Source of the DNA: Palleronia rufa
GTDB taxonomy: Bacteria > Pseudomonadota > Alphaproteobacteria > Rhodobacterales > Rhodobacteraceae
NCBI RefSeq assembly: GCF_000743715.1
Contig: NZ_JQEY01000001.1
Span: 369,406 to 433,405 of the forward strand
Length of the DNA: 64,000 bases
Direction: 5' to 3'
Shown here: one piece after another, positions 12,650 through 21,178 of the stretch
How positions within the stretch are numbered: the stretch's first letter is position 1
How the letters are laid out: the number at the start of each line of letters is the position of its first letter
Translations under genes and position numbers: made by a program
The notes under the pieces: generated by a model
Databases searched by the model: none
What the model saw: the letters and a program-made list of their open reading frames with translations, nothing else
Told to the model about the DNA's origin: nothing

Positions 12650-14254
12650 TCACCAGAGCCAGACCACGAACCCGACGGTCGCCACGCCAAGGCTCAGGGA
12701 CCAGAGCAGCGGGCTGAAATACCACGGGCTGCCGATCTGTCCAAAAACCTCGCGCGTTTCGTCCGCGGACCAGACCAGCTCGTCCACGCCCTCCTTGTTC
12801 GGACGGCGCGTCGCGGCCGAAATGCCCAGGTTCACCGCGATACCCGCAAAAAAGAAGATCGTCCCCATCACCGTGTAATGGACCGGCGGCAGGCCGACGC
12901 TTTCCCAGACCCCGGACACCTCCTTGAGGATGAAGATCGGGATTCCCACGACGAGCCCCAGCACGATCGTCCAGAACGCGCCATTGCCGTTCGCCCATTT
13001 CACCGTCAGCCCGACCATGTAGGTGGCCACGATGGTCGGTACGATATAGCTGAGCGACGATTGGAAATACCCGAAGAGAGAGCCGAAATTGCCGATGAAG
13101 GGCGCGTATACCGCGGCGAAGGCCAGGAACCCGCCGGTCGCGATCTGGCCGATCAGGACCAGTTTCCGGTCGCTGTAGTCGGGCTTGGCGGGCTGGATGA
13201 AGTCCTTGACCACGAGCGACGACAGCGCCGTGGCCGCGGAGTCCACCGACGACATGATCGCCGCGATCAGCGCCGCCATGATGATGCCGCGGATCCCAAT
13301 GGGCATGAGTTCGAAGGCCAGTTTCGGAAACGCGAGGTCGGGCGTCTCCAGGTTGGGGTAGAGCTTCAGCGCGATGATGCCGGGTATGATCATGATGAAG
13401 ATGTTTGGCAGCTTGAGGAACCCTGCGAACAGCGCTCCGATCTGGCCGTTCCGCAAATCCTTGGCCGCCAGGGTCCGCTGCGCCACGAACTGGTTCATGG
13501 TCCAGAGGTAGAAGGACAGCAGCGTCACCCCCCAGAGTCCGTGCCAGGGCGTGAAGTCGTTCGTTGTCGGCAGGATCAGGTGCTGCTTGCCCTCATCCAC
13601 CCCGACCCAGATCTGGTCCCAGCCGCCGATCTCATTGAGGCCGAGGACGAAAATCAGCAGCCCGCCGAGGATCAGCAGGATCGACTGCACCGTATCCGTC
13701 ACGACCACCGCCGCCAGCCCGCCCAGCACCGTATAGAGCCCGGCGATCAGCGCCAGCGTTGCCGTTGCGGTCCAGATGTTGAGAAAGGAGAACGTGTTCG
13801 CGATCACCAGCCCGCCCGCGTAGAGCGCGCCGGCCACGTCGATCAGCATCACCGCCAGGATGGTGAACAGCGAATACGCTTTGCGGGACCGGACATCGTA
13901 GCGCTTTTCCAGGAACTCCGGCGTGGTGGCGATGCGCGCACGCAGGTATGACGGCAGGATGAAGATCGCGAATGCGATCAGCACGATCGCGGCGGTCCAT
14001 TCGTAGTTGTAGATCGCGATGCCGTTGGCATAGGCCCCGCCCATCAGTCCCACGAAGCTGGAACCTGACATGTTGGACGCGAACAGCGAAAACCCGATCA
14101 CGAACCAGCCCAGGTTGCGGCCGGCAAGGAAGTAGTCGTCGGCGTCGTCGCCGCGCACCTTCGAATGATAGAGCCCCAGCGCAAGGACGCCCGCGAAATA
14201 CGCCGCAACGATCAGATAATCGATCCAGTGCAGCTCGAATTGCGCCTCACCCAT
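12650..14254 (-). CDS. Sodium/solute symporter, SGLT-like (SSS family)
   Basis: A 534-residue inner-membrane protein with about 13-14 hydrophobic segments. It begins with WIDYLIVAAYFAGVLALG and has family hallmarks DYFLAGRNLGWFVIGFSLFASNMSGSSFVG (about 40-70) and the Na+-site helix IMSSVDSAATALSSLVVKDF. Among SSS members it is closest in appearance to the SGLT-type sugar or inositol transporters rather than to proline or acetate carriers. Its stop is one base from the stop of the convergent kinase pseudogene. No substrate-specific metabolic gene lies beside it, so the cargo is open. Confidence 0.92.
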   Translation of the reverse strand: MGEAQFELHWIDYLIVAAYFAGVLALGLYHSKVRGDDADDYFLAGRNLGWFVIGFSLFASNMSGSSFVGLMGGAYANGIAIYNYEWTAAIVLIAFAIFILPSYLRARIATTPEFLEKRYDVRSRKAYSLFTILAVMLIDVAGALYAGGLVIANTFSFLNIWTATATLALIAGLYTVLGGLAAVVVTDTVQSILLILGGLLIFVLGLNEIGGWDQIWVGVDEGKQHLILPTTNDFTPWHGLWGVTLLSFYLWTMNQFVAQRTLAAKDLRNGQIGALFAGFLKLPNIFIMIIPGIIALKLYPNLETPDLAFPKLAFELMPIGIRGIIMAALIAAIMSSVDSAATALSSLVVKDFIQPAKPDYSDRKLVLIGQIATGGFLAFAAVYAPFIGNFGSLFGYFQSSLSYIVPTIVATYMVGLTVKWANGNGAFWTIVLGLVVGIPIFILKEVSGVWESVGLPPVHYTVMGTIFFFAGIAVNLGISAATRRPNKEGVDELVWSADETREVFGQIGSPWYFSPLLWSLSLGVATVGFVVWLW

Positions 14255-14271
14255 TACAGACCACCTCCCGG

Positions 14272-14308
14272 TACCCCGGGGTAATCACGGAACCGAGAGG
14301 TCGGTTCC
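14272..14308. other. Two adjacent dyads between efp and the symporter gene
   Basis: A 12-bp perfect palindrome (TACCCCGGGGTA, 14272-14283) is followed by a hairpin with an 8-bp stem GGAACCGA/TCGGTTCC and a 4-nt loop (14289-14308). They lie downstream of efp and upstream of the symporter start. Neither is followed by a T tract, so a classic intrinsic terminator is not supported; a processing site, transcript-end structure or operator remains possible. Confidence 0.4.
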
Positions 14309-14314
14309 CGCAAA

Positions 14315-14878
14315 TCAGGCGCGTTCGGAATATTCCATCGTTTCGGTGTTGACGATGATGTACTCGTCCTGGCCCACGAAGGGCGGAACCATGACCTTGA
14401 CGCCGTTGTCCAGGATCGCCGGCTTGAAGGAGTTGGCCGCCGTCTGCCCCTTCACCACAGGCTCTGTCTCGACGACCTTGCATTGGACCTTCTGCGGCAG
14501 GGTCGCATTGAGCGCCTCGGCATCGTAGTATTCGATCTGAATGATCATACCGTCCTGCAGGAACGGACGACGGTCGCCCAGGATCTCGGACGGAAGCTCG
14601 ATCTGCTCATAGGTCTCGCTGTCCATGAACACCAGCATCCCGTCGGTTTCATAGAGAAACTGCTGGTCCTTCTGCTCCAGGCGCACGCGCTCCACCTTGT
14701 CGGCGGAGCGGAAGCGTTCGTTCAATTTCGACCCGTTCCTCAGGTTGCGCATTTCGACCTGGGCGAAGGCGCCGCCCTTGCCGGGCTTCACGTGGTCGAC
14801 CTTGACGGCCGCCCAGAGTCCCCCGTTGTGGTCAAGGACATTTCCGGGGCGGATCTCGTTTCCGTTGATCTTCGGCAT
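14315..14878 (-). CDS. efp: Elongation factor P
   Basis: A 187-residue EF-P, which binds between the ribosomal P and E sites and relieves stalling at polyproline stretches. The KOW-type N-terminal domain shows [12 protein letters not shown] with Lys34 at the tip of the loop, the residue that EpmA beta-lysylates in E. coli, so a lysine-type modification is expected (epmA/epmB are not in this window). The C-terminal OB domains end in [25 protein letters not shown]. The gene is divergent from the small conserved gene at 15091 across a 212-bp region containing two dyads. Confidence 0.97.
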   Translation of the reverse strand: MPKINGNEIRPGNVLDHNGGLWAAVKVDHVKPGKGGAFAQVEMRNLRNGSKLNERFRSADKVERVRLEQKDQQFLYETDGMLVFMDSETYEQIELPSEILGDRRPFLQDGMIIQIEYYDAEALNATLPQKVQCKVVETEPVVKGQTAANSFKPAILDNGVKVMVPPFVGQDEYIIVNTETMEYSERA

Positions 14879-14980
14879 GTGGCGAAACCATGGCAGACGG
14901 TTGATGAAACGTTGCTTGCGCCTATATCTGTCACTCGGCCGGTACGCAACATGGCCTATCTAGAAGGCGGACCGCCAAAG

Positions 14981-15014
14981 CCATGCATTACCTGCATGGG
15001 TGATATTCTGAATA
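14981..15014. promoter_or_regulatory. Pair of operator-like dyads in the divergent efp promoter region
   Basis: A 7-bp inverted repeat CCATGCA/TGCATGG with a 5-nt spacer (14981-14999) is followed five bases later by an 11-bp palindrome TATTC-T-GAATA (15004-15014). Both lie between the divergent starts of efp (14878) and the small gene at 15091, where a regulator or a promoter could sit. The protein that would bind is unknown. Confidence 0.4.
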
Positions 15015-15090
15015 GACAACCCTCATGGCCCGCAAAGCGTCCATAAGGAGCGTTACGCCCCAAGCCAAGAGCAAGAACAAGGAACGACGA

Positions 15091-15414
15091 ATGGCCGACT
15101 TCGTTGATGGAACCGCATTCAACCATGAGCAGGGCAACCGCGCGCGAAAACTCTTCGCTGCCGTGGTCCTCGCCGCTCTGGACGATGCGATCGCCGACGA
15201 CAAGAAATACGGCAACGGTCCGGAGCAGATCGCGCGCTGGGCGCGGTCGCGCGACGGCCGCGAAGTGCTGAGTTGTGCCGGCATCGACCCCAACGAGCGG
15301 GTCGTGAACGGTCTCATGGAGTTTGTCCGCAAGGGTGTGCGGACTTCCGTCGCCCTCAGCCGCGAAGAGAGCGAGCGCCGCAATGCCGCTCTGGCGGAGG
15401 CGGAGGCCGCCTGA
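15091..15414 (+). CDS. Conserved small Rhodobacterales protein (DUF6280-like)
   Basis: A 107-residue soluble protein beginning MADFVDGTAFNHEQGNRARKLF and ending in a charged helix SREESERRNAALAEAEAA. It has no signal peptide or membrane segment. It appears to match a small uncharacterised family common in Rhodobacteraceae (recalled as DUF6280; assignment not verifiable here). AAGGAACGA lies just before ATG 15091; an in-frame ATG at 15025 would add 22 basic residues (MARKASIRSV...) and is less likely. A hairpin terminator candidate follows. Function unknown. Confidence 0.75.
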   Translation: MADFVDGTAFNHEQGNRARKLFAAVVLAALDDAIADDKKYGNGPEQIARWARSRDGREVLSCAGIDPNERVVNGLMEFVRKGVRTSVALSREESERRNAALAEAEAA

Positions 15415-15450
15415 GGCCTCTGCCAACGGGCCGATCAGAGGATACCGATG

Positions 15451-15480
15451 GACGCCGCGGACCCGCTTCGCGGCGTCTTT
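15451..15480 (+). terminator. Probable intrinsic terminator after the small conserved gene
   Basis: A 9-bp perfect stem (GACGCCGCG at 15451-15459 pairing with CGCGGCGTC at 15469-15477) with a 9-nt loop, followed by only three T residues. Position fits transcription end of the gene at 15091-15414; the short T run makes it a weak or bidirectional candidate. Confidence 0.5.
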
Positions 15481-15522
15481 CCGTCTGTCCGGGCCCGGTG
15501 CGTGCCGCGGCCGGTCCCAAGG

Positions 15523-16089
15523 TCAGAACATCACGCTCCAGATGGCAAGCGGCGCCAGTTCGGCCAGGGCGATGACACCGAAAGCCACGCGCCAGACGCG
15601 GGCGTAGGGCTGCCGTATCAGCGCGACGGCAAGGCCCAGAGCCCCGGCCATCTCGATCGCGGTCCAGATCCGGCCGAACGTGCCGTCCCAGTAGGACAGC
15701 GGCGAATAGAATTTCCAGTCCGTCAGGGGCCAGAACTGCATCCGCGCGTCCTGCCCGTGCAGCAACAGGTCGGTCGCCAGATGCAGCAGGGCCGCTCCTG
15801 TCAGGGCGACGGCCCAGCCTGATCCGGCCCGGATGGCCAGCGCGCAACCGATGCCCCACAGCACGATGCTGTTGTCCACGGCGAAGACGCCCTGCCATGC
15901 GGCGGAGTAGTAGAGCGTCCCGAACACGCGCTCGGGCGGGATGCCCATGACCCCGATCGCCACCCCCGCCATGAGATAGAGCGACAGGTCCGGCGCAAAC
16001 CCGCCCAGAACGGCGCCCCAGGTCCGGCGCGGGTCGTCCGGACGCGCGAAGACGGCGGCGCCGAGAAGCAGATGTGCGGGCGTATTCAC
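15523..16089 (-). CDS. Small integral membrane protein, metal-dependent hydrolase-like
   Basis: A 188-residue protein with four or five hydrophobic segments and conserved-looking polar residues within them: N-terminal NTPAHLLLGAA, then GGFAPDLSLYLM, and LLHLATDLLLHG. This pattern of His and Asp in helices resembles the YdjM/DUF457-type predicted membrane-bound metal-dependent hydrolases; Rhodobacterales homologues are often labelled with a cobalamin-related name without good support. It starts with GTG. It lies 19 bp downstream of the low-complexity protein gene on the same strand. Activity is unproven. Confidence 0.65.
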   Translation of the reverse strand: MNTPAHLLLGAAVFARPDDPRRTWGAVLGGFAPDLSLYLMAGVAIGVMGIPPERVFGTLYYSAAWQGVFAVDNSIVLWGIGCALAIRAGSGWAVALTGAALLHLATDLLLHGQDARMQFWPLTDWKFYSPLSYWDGTFGRIWTAIEMAGALGLAVALIRQPYARVWRVAFGVIALAELAPLAIWSVMF

Positions 16090-16108
16090 GCGACTGCCCG
16101 GCGCTCCG

Positions 16109-17041
16109 TCATTCGTCGTCGCGGGTGCTCAGGTGGCGGGCCACTTCGCGGCGGACCAGCTTGCGGATATTTCCGGTGACCTTCTGGCCCGTCGCGCCCG
16201 ACAGCTCCTTGCGCACCACATCGGCAATGAGATCGCGAAGCATGTCCTCGGTCAGGGACGACGGATCCAGGACGGCGTTCCGCGCGGCCTGGCGTGGCTC
16301 CATTTGCGCTTCGCCACCCCTGCGGTGAATAAAGCGCGGCGTCGCCGTGGGCTGGTCGGCATCATTGGCCGCATCGGCGGTCCGGGGGCCGCCGGGCTCG
16401 TGCGCGGCTCCGTGCGCCGACACGCCCCCGCTCCTTGGCCTGAGGGTCTCGTCCGGCCCGTCCGCCTGCGCCGCATGAGAAGCCGACACCGCCGCCTTCA
16501 GCGCCGCAACCTGCCGTTCGAGCGCCTCCAGCGAGCCTGCATCCGCCCTGTCCCGCGCAGTTTCCGGGTCGCGGACCGCCTGCCGGATCTGGTCGGCCAT
16601 ATCCGCGCCGGTATTCCTGCCCTGCGGTCCGCCGGACGGCGCATCCTCCCGCCCGTCCGGGGGCGATACGCTCTGGGCAGCCACTCCTCTCGCCGCCCCG
16701 TCATGGGAGAGGTCGTCACGGAACACGTCGTCGGCCGCCCCTTCGGAGCCGGGCGGCCTGGCCCGAGACGCGGCACCGGCGTCTTCCGGGCTGCCGCCGT
16801 CCTGCGCCGCTCCGGTCTTCGCGGGCGCGGCGGCCACTGAGCCGGCAGCGGGACCGTCGCGCGCCCTGTCACCGGGTTCCAGCCGCAGGGGGTCGGCCTG
16901 CGTCCGGGCATCTGCATCGACGCGAAGATCCGGCCCCAGCAGAAGCACCGGTCGCGCAGCGACCGGCCGTTCCTGCGCGTCCGGCGGCATTCCGGATGCC
17001 GGGGCCGGATCCGAACCACCCGGTATCGTCGGATCTGACAT
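16109..17041 (-). CDS. Acidic, disordered protein with a conserved C-terminal helical motif
   Basis: A 310-residue protein. Residues 1-255 are low-complexity (Pro, Ala, Gly, Asp, Arg) with a short predicted coiled segment LEALERQVAALKAAVSAS (about 178-195). The last 50 residues are ordered: LTEDMLRDLIADVVRKEL then TGNIRKLVRREVARHL, an amphipathic helical hairpin. Such a disordered N terminus plus C-terminal helices recalls PopZ/DUF2497-type polar organisers, but the match is only in architecture. A strong AAGGAGG precedes the ATG. It follows tolC on the same strand by 72 bp and could be co-transcribed with pcm-tolC. Confidence 0.7.
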   Translation of the reverse strand: MSDPTIPGGSDPAPASGMPPDAQERPVAARPVLLLGPDLRVDADARTQADPLRLEPGDRARDGPAAGSVAAAPAKTGAAQDGGSPEDAGAASRARPPGSEGAADDVFRDDLSHDGAARGVAAQSVSPPDGREDAPSGGPQGRNTGADMADQIRQAVRDPETARDRADAGSLEALERQVAALKAAVSASHAAQADGPDETLRPRSGGVSAHGAAHEPGGPRTADAANDADQPTATPRFIHRRGGEAQMEPRQAARNAVLDPSSLTEDMLRDLIADVVRKELSGATGQKVTGNIRKLVRREVARHLSTRDDE

Positions 17042-17113
17042 CGGCGGACCCTCCTTGGTCGGCTCGGCCCGACCCGGGCCGCCGGCGGGGCGGAGCGCCC
17101 CGGCGCGCCTGTT

Positions 17114-18517
17114 CTAACGGGCCAGGGATTTCATCAGCTTGTCCAGCTTCTTGCCCTGGGGGCTCACCTTGCGCACCGGCCCGTCGCTGACGGCGTTGTA
17201 ATAGGCGCTCGGGTCGTAGGTGGTGATCCCCAGCCCCAGTTGCTGCACGGTGAGCATCCCCATGGCGAAGAGGATGGTGTATCCGGCCAGCGTATCGTCG
17301 ATCCGGGCCGAAATCAGGTTGGCCCGCGCATCCTGAAGATCCTGGTCCGCGTTGAGCACGTCGAGCGTGGTCCGCGCGCCCAGGCTGACCTCTTCCTGAA
17401 GGCCACGATAGGCGATCTCCGCGGCGCGCACCTGCAGCTGCCCGGACTGGATGCGCGCCCGCGCGACGTCCCGCTGCGACCACGCCTGAGCCACGTTCTG
17501 AAGCACATTGTCGGTGGTCACGTGCAGGTCGGCCCGGGTTTCGTCCCGACGGGCGGCGGCCTGGCGGTAGGCAGAGGTCAGACGCCCGCCCCGGTAGATC
17601 GGCCCGCTCATGGTCACGCCGAACGATGCGGCCTCGTTGTAATTGTCGTCCACCGACAGTTGCGCCCCGGCGGATACCGTCGGCCGGACCGCCGCTTCGG
17701 CCCTAAGCACGTTCAGTTCCGCGATGGTGATGCCGCGCATGTCGGCAAGGATGTTGGGATGCCTCTGGCGGGCCACGGCCTGCGCCGCCTCCAGGGTCGA
17801 AACGCTGACCGGGGCGGCGTCGGTCGCCGTCAGCGTTCCCGGCGGCTGACCGATGAATTCCACATACTGCGCCCGCGCGACTTCCAGATCGCCCCGGGCA
17901 GAGGACAGCTGCGACCGCGCGGCGGCAAGCTGCGCCTCGGCCAGGGCGACATCGGTCCGGGTGACCTCACCCACGTCGAAACGCTCCTGAGCGGCGCGCA
18001 GCAGTTCGGAGTTCAGATCCACGTTCGACTGTCGCAGGTTCACGAAGGCGATCGCCTCGCGCACGCCCCAAAAGGCGGTGACCGCGTTGAAGAGCACCTG
18101 TTGCTCGACCTGGACAAGCGCCTCCCTGGTGGCCAGAACGGTCTCCTTCGCCACGTCGATCCCCAGCCGCGACCGGCCGCCGTCGTAGAGCAGCAGATCC
18201 GCGGTGATGGCGATGCTGGCGGTGTCCTCGAATCCGTCGCTGATCCGCCTGACGGGCGTCGCGCCGGCACTGTCGTTCGGGAATGTGTAGGTTCGCTGGG
18301 CCTGCGCCACGTAGTCGATCACCGGGCGCAGGGTGGCGATGGCCTGGGCCACGCCCTCATCGGCGGCGCGGAGCACGGCGCGGTTCTTCTCCAGCAGACC
18401 GGAATGGCGATAGGCCAGCACCAGGGCATCCGCCAAGGACTCCGCCCGCGCGGCCCCGGCCCCCATCAGCAAAGACATGGCCGTGGCCGTGGCGATGGCA
18501 TACCCTTTGAACGTCAT
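17114..18517 (-). CDS. tolC: TolC-family outer membrane efflux protein
   Basis: A 467-residue outer membrane channel of the TolC/OEP family, the exit duct for type I secretion and tripartite efflux. A signal peptide ends near residue 25 (SLLMGAGAARAES), followed by two OEP repeats with ESLADALVLAYRH at the mature N terminus and QEVSLGARTTLDVLNAD in the second repeat, a family signature. The ATG at 18517 overlaps the stop of pcm by 4 nt (ATGA). This pcm-tolC pairing is frequent in Rhodobacterales. No adaptor or inner-membrane pump is adjacent. Confidence 0.95.
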   Translation of the reverse strand: MTFKGYAIATATAMSLLMGAGAARAESLADALVLAYRHSGLLEKNRAVLRAADEGVAQAIATLRPVIDYVAQAQRTYTFPNDSAGATPVRRISDGFEDTASIAITADLLLYDGGRSRLGIDVAKETVLATREALVQVEQQVLFNAVTAFWGVREAIAFVNLRQSNVDLNSELLRAAQERFDVGEVTRTDVALAEAQLAAARSQLSSARGDLEVARAQYVEFIGQPPGTLTATDAAPVSVSTLEAAQAVARQRHPNILADMRGITIAELNVLRAEAAVRPTVSAGAQLSVDDNYNEAASFGVTMSGPIYRGGRLTSAYRQAAARRDETRADLHVTTDNVLQNVAQAWSQRDVARARIQSGQLQVRAAEIAYRGLQEEVSLGARTTLDVLNADQDLQDARANLISARIDDTLAGYTILFAMGMLTVQQLGLGITTYDPSAYYNAVSDGPVRKVSPQGKKLDKLMKSLAR

Positions 18518-19167
18518 AGCGTAAACTCCGGCTTGCGGTCGAACCCCGGAAGCACCGGGGCCGAAGCATTGAAAGCGAACCGCCAGCTGACGTAGCCATC
18601 GGCCTTCACGCCGATCCGGCACGTCCCGAGGCGGTCCTCGAAGAAGATACAGGCGATCCGGCCGCCTTCGGCCAACTGGTCGGTTATCGCGTCGGGCAGG
18701 ACGCTGACCGCGCCCTGAATCGCGATGGCGTCGTAGGGGCCGTGCTTCGGCGCGCCCTCGGCCAGCGGTCCGACGTGGATCACGGCATTGTCGATGCCCG
18801 CATCGGCCAGCGCCGCCTCTGCCTCCGCGGCCAGGGGCTCTTCGGGTTCCACGGCGACAACGGCCTGGGCCATCCAGGCCAGCACGGCGGCAGAGTAGCC
18901 AAACCCAGTGCCCAGATCCAGAACCAGGTCCGTGGGTCCGATCTCCAGCGCGTTCAGCATCTTGGCCAGAGTGCGCGGCTCCAGGATCGTGCGGCCGGGG
19001 CCAATGGGCAGGTTCTCGCCCAGATACGCGGCCTCCCGCAGACGATTTGGCACGAAGCGTTCGCGCGGGATCGTCAGCATCGCCTCGATGATCGGGAACA
19101 GCGTCACGTCGGAGGGACGCACCTGTGTGTCCACCATCATCCTGCGGCGCATTGCGAAATCGGCCAT
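18514..19167 (-). CDS. pcm: Protein-L-isoaspartate O-methyltransferase family protein
   Basis: A 217-residue SAM-dependent methyltransferase of the PCMT family, which methylates isoaspartyl residues in aged proteins for repair. The SAM motif LDLGTGFGYSAAVLA lies at about 83-97; upstream is PRERFVPNRLREAAYLGENLPIGPG, the PCMT-typical start of the catalytic region. The start MADFAMRRRMMVDTQVRPSDV at 19167 is chosen because homology begins there; the longer frame reaches into IS-proximal DNA. The gene is 4-nt coupled to tolC downstream. Many Rhodobacterales copies lack proven repair activity. Confidence 0.9.
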   Translation of the reverse strand: MADFAMRRRMMVDTQVRPSDVTLFPIIEAMLTIPRERFVPNRLREAAYLGENLPIGPGRTILEPRTLAKMLNALEIGPTDLVLDLGTGFGYSAAVLAWMAQAVVAVEPEEPLAAEAEAALADAGIDNAVIHVGPLAEGAPKHGPYDAIAIQGAVSVLPDAITDQLAEGGRIACIFFEDRLGTCRIGVKADGYVSWRFAFNASAPVLPGFDRKPEFTL

Positions 19168-19376
19168 AATTAGACCCTTGTACTTCCTGTCTCGGACATC
19201 GCTTGCCACAAGAGGCGGCCTACGGCAACGCCGGAACGCCCTTCCGGCGACGTCCCGCGCCAACCGTGTCCTTGCCGCCCAACCCGCCTGCCCCGCCGAC
19301 CCTTGTGCATCTGAAGTGGTCCCAGGAAATCGGACAGGTAGCTAAGGTGTATCCCGAACCTTTGGAGGGATACGAA

Positions 19377-19655
19377 ATGGCGAAACGCCGGAAGTTCACG
19401 GATCAGTTCAAGGCAAAGGTCGCGCTCGAGGCGCTGCGAGGCGACAAGACGATCCAGGAGATTGCTGCGCGGCATCAGGTTCATCCGAACCAGGTAAGCG
19501 CTTGGAAGCGTCAGGCTGTCGACGGCATGGCCGACGTGTTTGCCCGTGGCAGTAGGCCCGAAGGCCCGAGCGAGGCGGAAGTGAAGGAGCTTCACGCCAA
19601 GATCGGGAGGCTGGCGGTCGAGAACGATTTTTTGTCCGCCGGGCTCAAGCGATGA
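19377..19655 (+). CDS. IS3-family transposase OrfA (element A)
   Basis: A 92-residue helix-turn-helix OrfA: KRRKFTDQFKAKVALEALRGDKTIQEIAARHQVHPNQVSAWKRQ, then a leucine-zipper-like tail. A T6G run (19628-19634, in phase as T TTT TTG) near the end is the usual minus-one slippage signal that would fuse OrfA to OrfB. The stop overlaps the OrfB start (ATGA). Since OrfB is truncated, this OrfA can only act as a regulator, if at all. Confidence 0.9.
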   Translation: MAKRRKFTDQFKAKVALEALRGDKTIQEIAARHQVHPNQVSAWKRQAVDGMADVFARGSRPEGPSEAEVKELHAKIGRLAVENDFLSAGLKR

Positions 19656-19973
19656 GCCCTGCGAAGAAGAAAGCGATGATCCGCGGCGACCATCCGGAAC
19701 TGGGCGTCAGTCAGCAATGCCGGTTGGTGAAGCTGAGCAGGTCAGCGTTCTACTACATGCCGGTCGGGATCGATGCGAAGACGCTGGCGCTGATGAAAGC
19801 CATCGACCGTGTGTTTACCAAGTACCCGTTCTTCGGATCGCGTCAGATCGCGGCATATCTGCGCCGGGATGGTATCGTAGCGGGGCGCCACCGGGTTCGG
19901 CGGCTGATGGCCAAGATGGGGTTGGAGGCGATTTACAAACGGCCCAAGACAAGCCAGCCGCATCCACGGCACC
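19652..19973 (+). pseudogene. IS3-family transposase OrfB, truncated (element A)
   Basis: Encodes about the first 107 residues of OrfB, including the HTH_21-type region CRLVKLSRSAFYYMPVG and FFGSRQIAAYLRRDGIVAGRHRVRRLMAKMGLEAIYKRPKTSQPHP. All DDE catalytic residues are missing because the sequence switches to the inverted repeat of element B at 19974. The frame runs on to 20062 with unrelated residues. Confidence 0.85.
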
Positions 19974-19999
19974 TGGACCTGTCGCGATTTCGTGCCGCC
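19974..19999 (+). repeat. Left terminal inverted repeat of IS3 element B
   Basis: Starts TGGACCTGTCGCG and ends TGCCGCC. It matches the reverse complement of 21179-21204 at 22 of 26 positions. It directly abuts truncated element A. Confidence 0.8.
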
Positions 20000-20011
20000 C
20001 CAAGTGCTCGT

Positions 20012-20869
20012 TTAAGCCACTTTTCTTTCGAATGCGACGGGGCTTTTCCAGCCCAGTGCTGAGTGGCGGCGACGCGGATTGTAGAAGCCATTGATGTATT
20101 CAAAGATCGCCACTTCAGCTTGCCGCCGCGTTTCCCATGACCTGCGCCAGATCAGCTCGGCCTTGATCGTCTTGAAGAAGGTTTCGACAGCGGCGTTGTC
20201 ATAGAAATTGCCCTTGCCGCTCATCGACACCTTGAAGCCATGCTGGCGCAAAAGCTTCTGATAGTCGTGTGAACAATATTGCGACCCGCGATCCGTATGA
20301 TGGATGCAGCCTTTGGGCGGCGCCCGAAAAGCTATGGCCATGTTCAACGCCCGGATCGCCAAGTCGCGTTTCATCCGGTTGCTCACGGCCCAGCCGATCA
20401 CACGCCGTGAATGCAGATCGAGGATTACGGCCAGATACAACCAGCCTTCGCGGGTCCAGACATAGCTAATGTCACCGGCCCACTTCTGGTTGGGCGCATC
20501 AGTGTTGAAGTCTCGATCCAGCAGGTTCGGCGCGATATTGAACTTGTGATCGCTATCGGTCGTCACCTTGTGTTTGCGGGTTCTGACGACAGATATGCCG
20601 TTCTGGCGCATCAAACGGCCCACACGGCGATGACCGACGTCCAGGCCGATCTCCTTCAACTCTTCGGTCATTCGCGGCCTGCCGTAGCTACCAAGGCTCA
20701 GGCGGGACTGTTCTTTGATGTGTGCAAGCGTGACCATATCAGATCGTTGTCTGCGACTGGCAGGGCGGCTACGGAAGGCCCGCAAGCCACGTGTGCTGAC
20801 GCCAACGACACTGCATAAACGGTTGGCTGGGAAATGGTTCCTGTGTTCCTCGACAAACCTAAATCTCAT
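20012..20869 (-). CDS. IS3-family transposase OrfB (element B), intact
   Basis: A 285-residue DDE transposase subunit. The HTH_21 region (YGRPRMTEELKEIGLDVGHRRVGRLMRQNGI) precedes the rve integrase core with all three acids: WAGDISYVWT (first D), CIHHTDRGSQY (second D), and NAAVETFFKTIKAEL (E). The ATG overlaps the OrfA stop, but the working transposase is expected to be an OrfAB fusion made by minus-one slippage at the A6G run in orfA. Nothing in the sequence prevents activity. Confidence 0.93.
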   Translation of the reverse strand: MRFRFVEEHRNHFPANRLCSVVGVSTRGLRAFRSRPASRRQRSDMVTLAHIKEQSRLSLGSYGRPRMTEELKEIGLDVGHRRVGRLMRQNGISVVRTRKHKVTTDSDHKFNIAPNLLDRDFNTDAPNQKWAGDISYVWTREGWLYLAVILDLHSRRVIGWAVSNRMKRDLAIRALNMAIAFRAPPKGCIHHTDRGSQYCSHDYQKLLRQHGFKVSMSGKGNFYDNAAVETFFKTIKAELIWRRSWETRRQAEVAIFEYINGFYNPRRRHSALGWKSPVAFERKVA

Positions 20870-21141
20870 TGCTTTAGGCCCGCGAAGAACTGGGTGGCCT
20901 TTTTTAGGATTTCCCTCTCCTCCCTGAGAAGCCGGATCTCACGTCGAAGCCGCTCATTCTCTTTGGCGAGGTCCAAATCCTCTTGTGAAACCACGTTCGT
21001 GTCTCGATGCGCTGTGATCCATTTGTTCAGCGTCGACATTCCAACGCCCAGATCATCAGCCACCTGCTTGCGCGTCAGCCCGCTGGTCAGCGCAATACGC
21101 ACCGCATCCTGGCGGAATTCGTCCGTCCGTTTCAATCCCAT
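20866..21141 (-). CDS. IS3-family transposase OrfA (element B), intact
   Basis: A 91-residue OrfA with an HTH (RTDEFRQDAVRIALTSGLTRKQVADDLGVGMSTLNKW) and a leucine-zipper segment (LAKENERLRREIRLLREEREILKKA). The run of six A then G on the minus strand (20905-20899), read as A AAA AAG in ILKKA, is a standard slippery heptamer for making OrfAB. The stop overlaps the OrfB start by 4 nt. Confidence 0.93.
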   Translation of the reverse strand: MGLKRTDEFRQDAVRIALTSGLTRKQVADDLGVGMSTLNKWITAHRDTNVVSQEDLDLAKENERLRREIRLLREEREILKKATQFFAGLKQ

Positions 21142-21178
21142 AGTTCGTCTCCTTTGTTGCAGTAAATGCTATCAAAGG

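Larger units (their letters stand above)
19312..19973 (+). mobile_element. IS3-family element A, truncated at its 3' half
   Basis: The left end starts near TGAAGTGGTCCC at 19312, followed by orfA and the first third of orfB. The element stops abruptly at 19973, where the inverted repeat of the neighbouring intact IS begins. The right end, the catalytic domain and the right inverted repeat are missing. Confidence 0.8.

Noticed and set aside
16109-17041. Assignment as PopZ
   Set aside because: Only architecture is similar; the C-terminal residues do not clearly match the DUF2497 consensus, so left as unknown.
19230-19248. Hairpin GCCGGAA/TTCCGGC before pcm
   Set aside because: Seven-bp stem without a T tract on either strand; upstream of pcm and beside the IS, so neither terminator nor operator can be argued.
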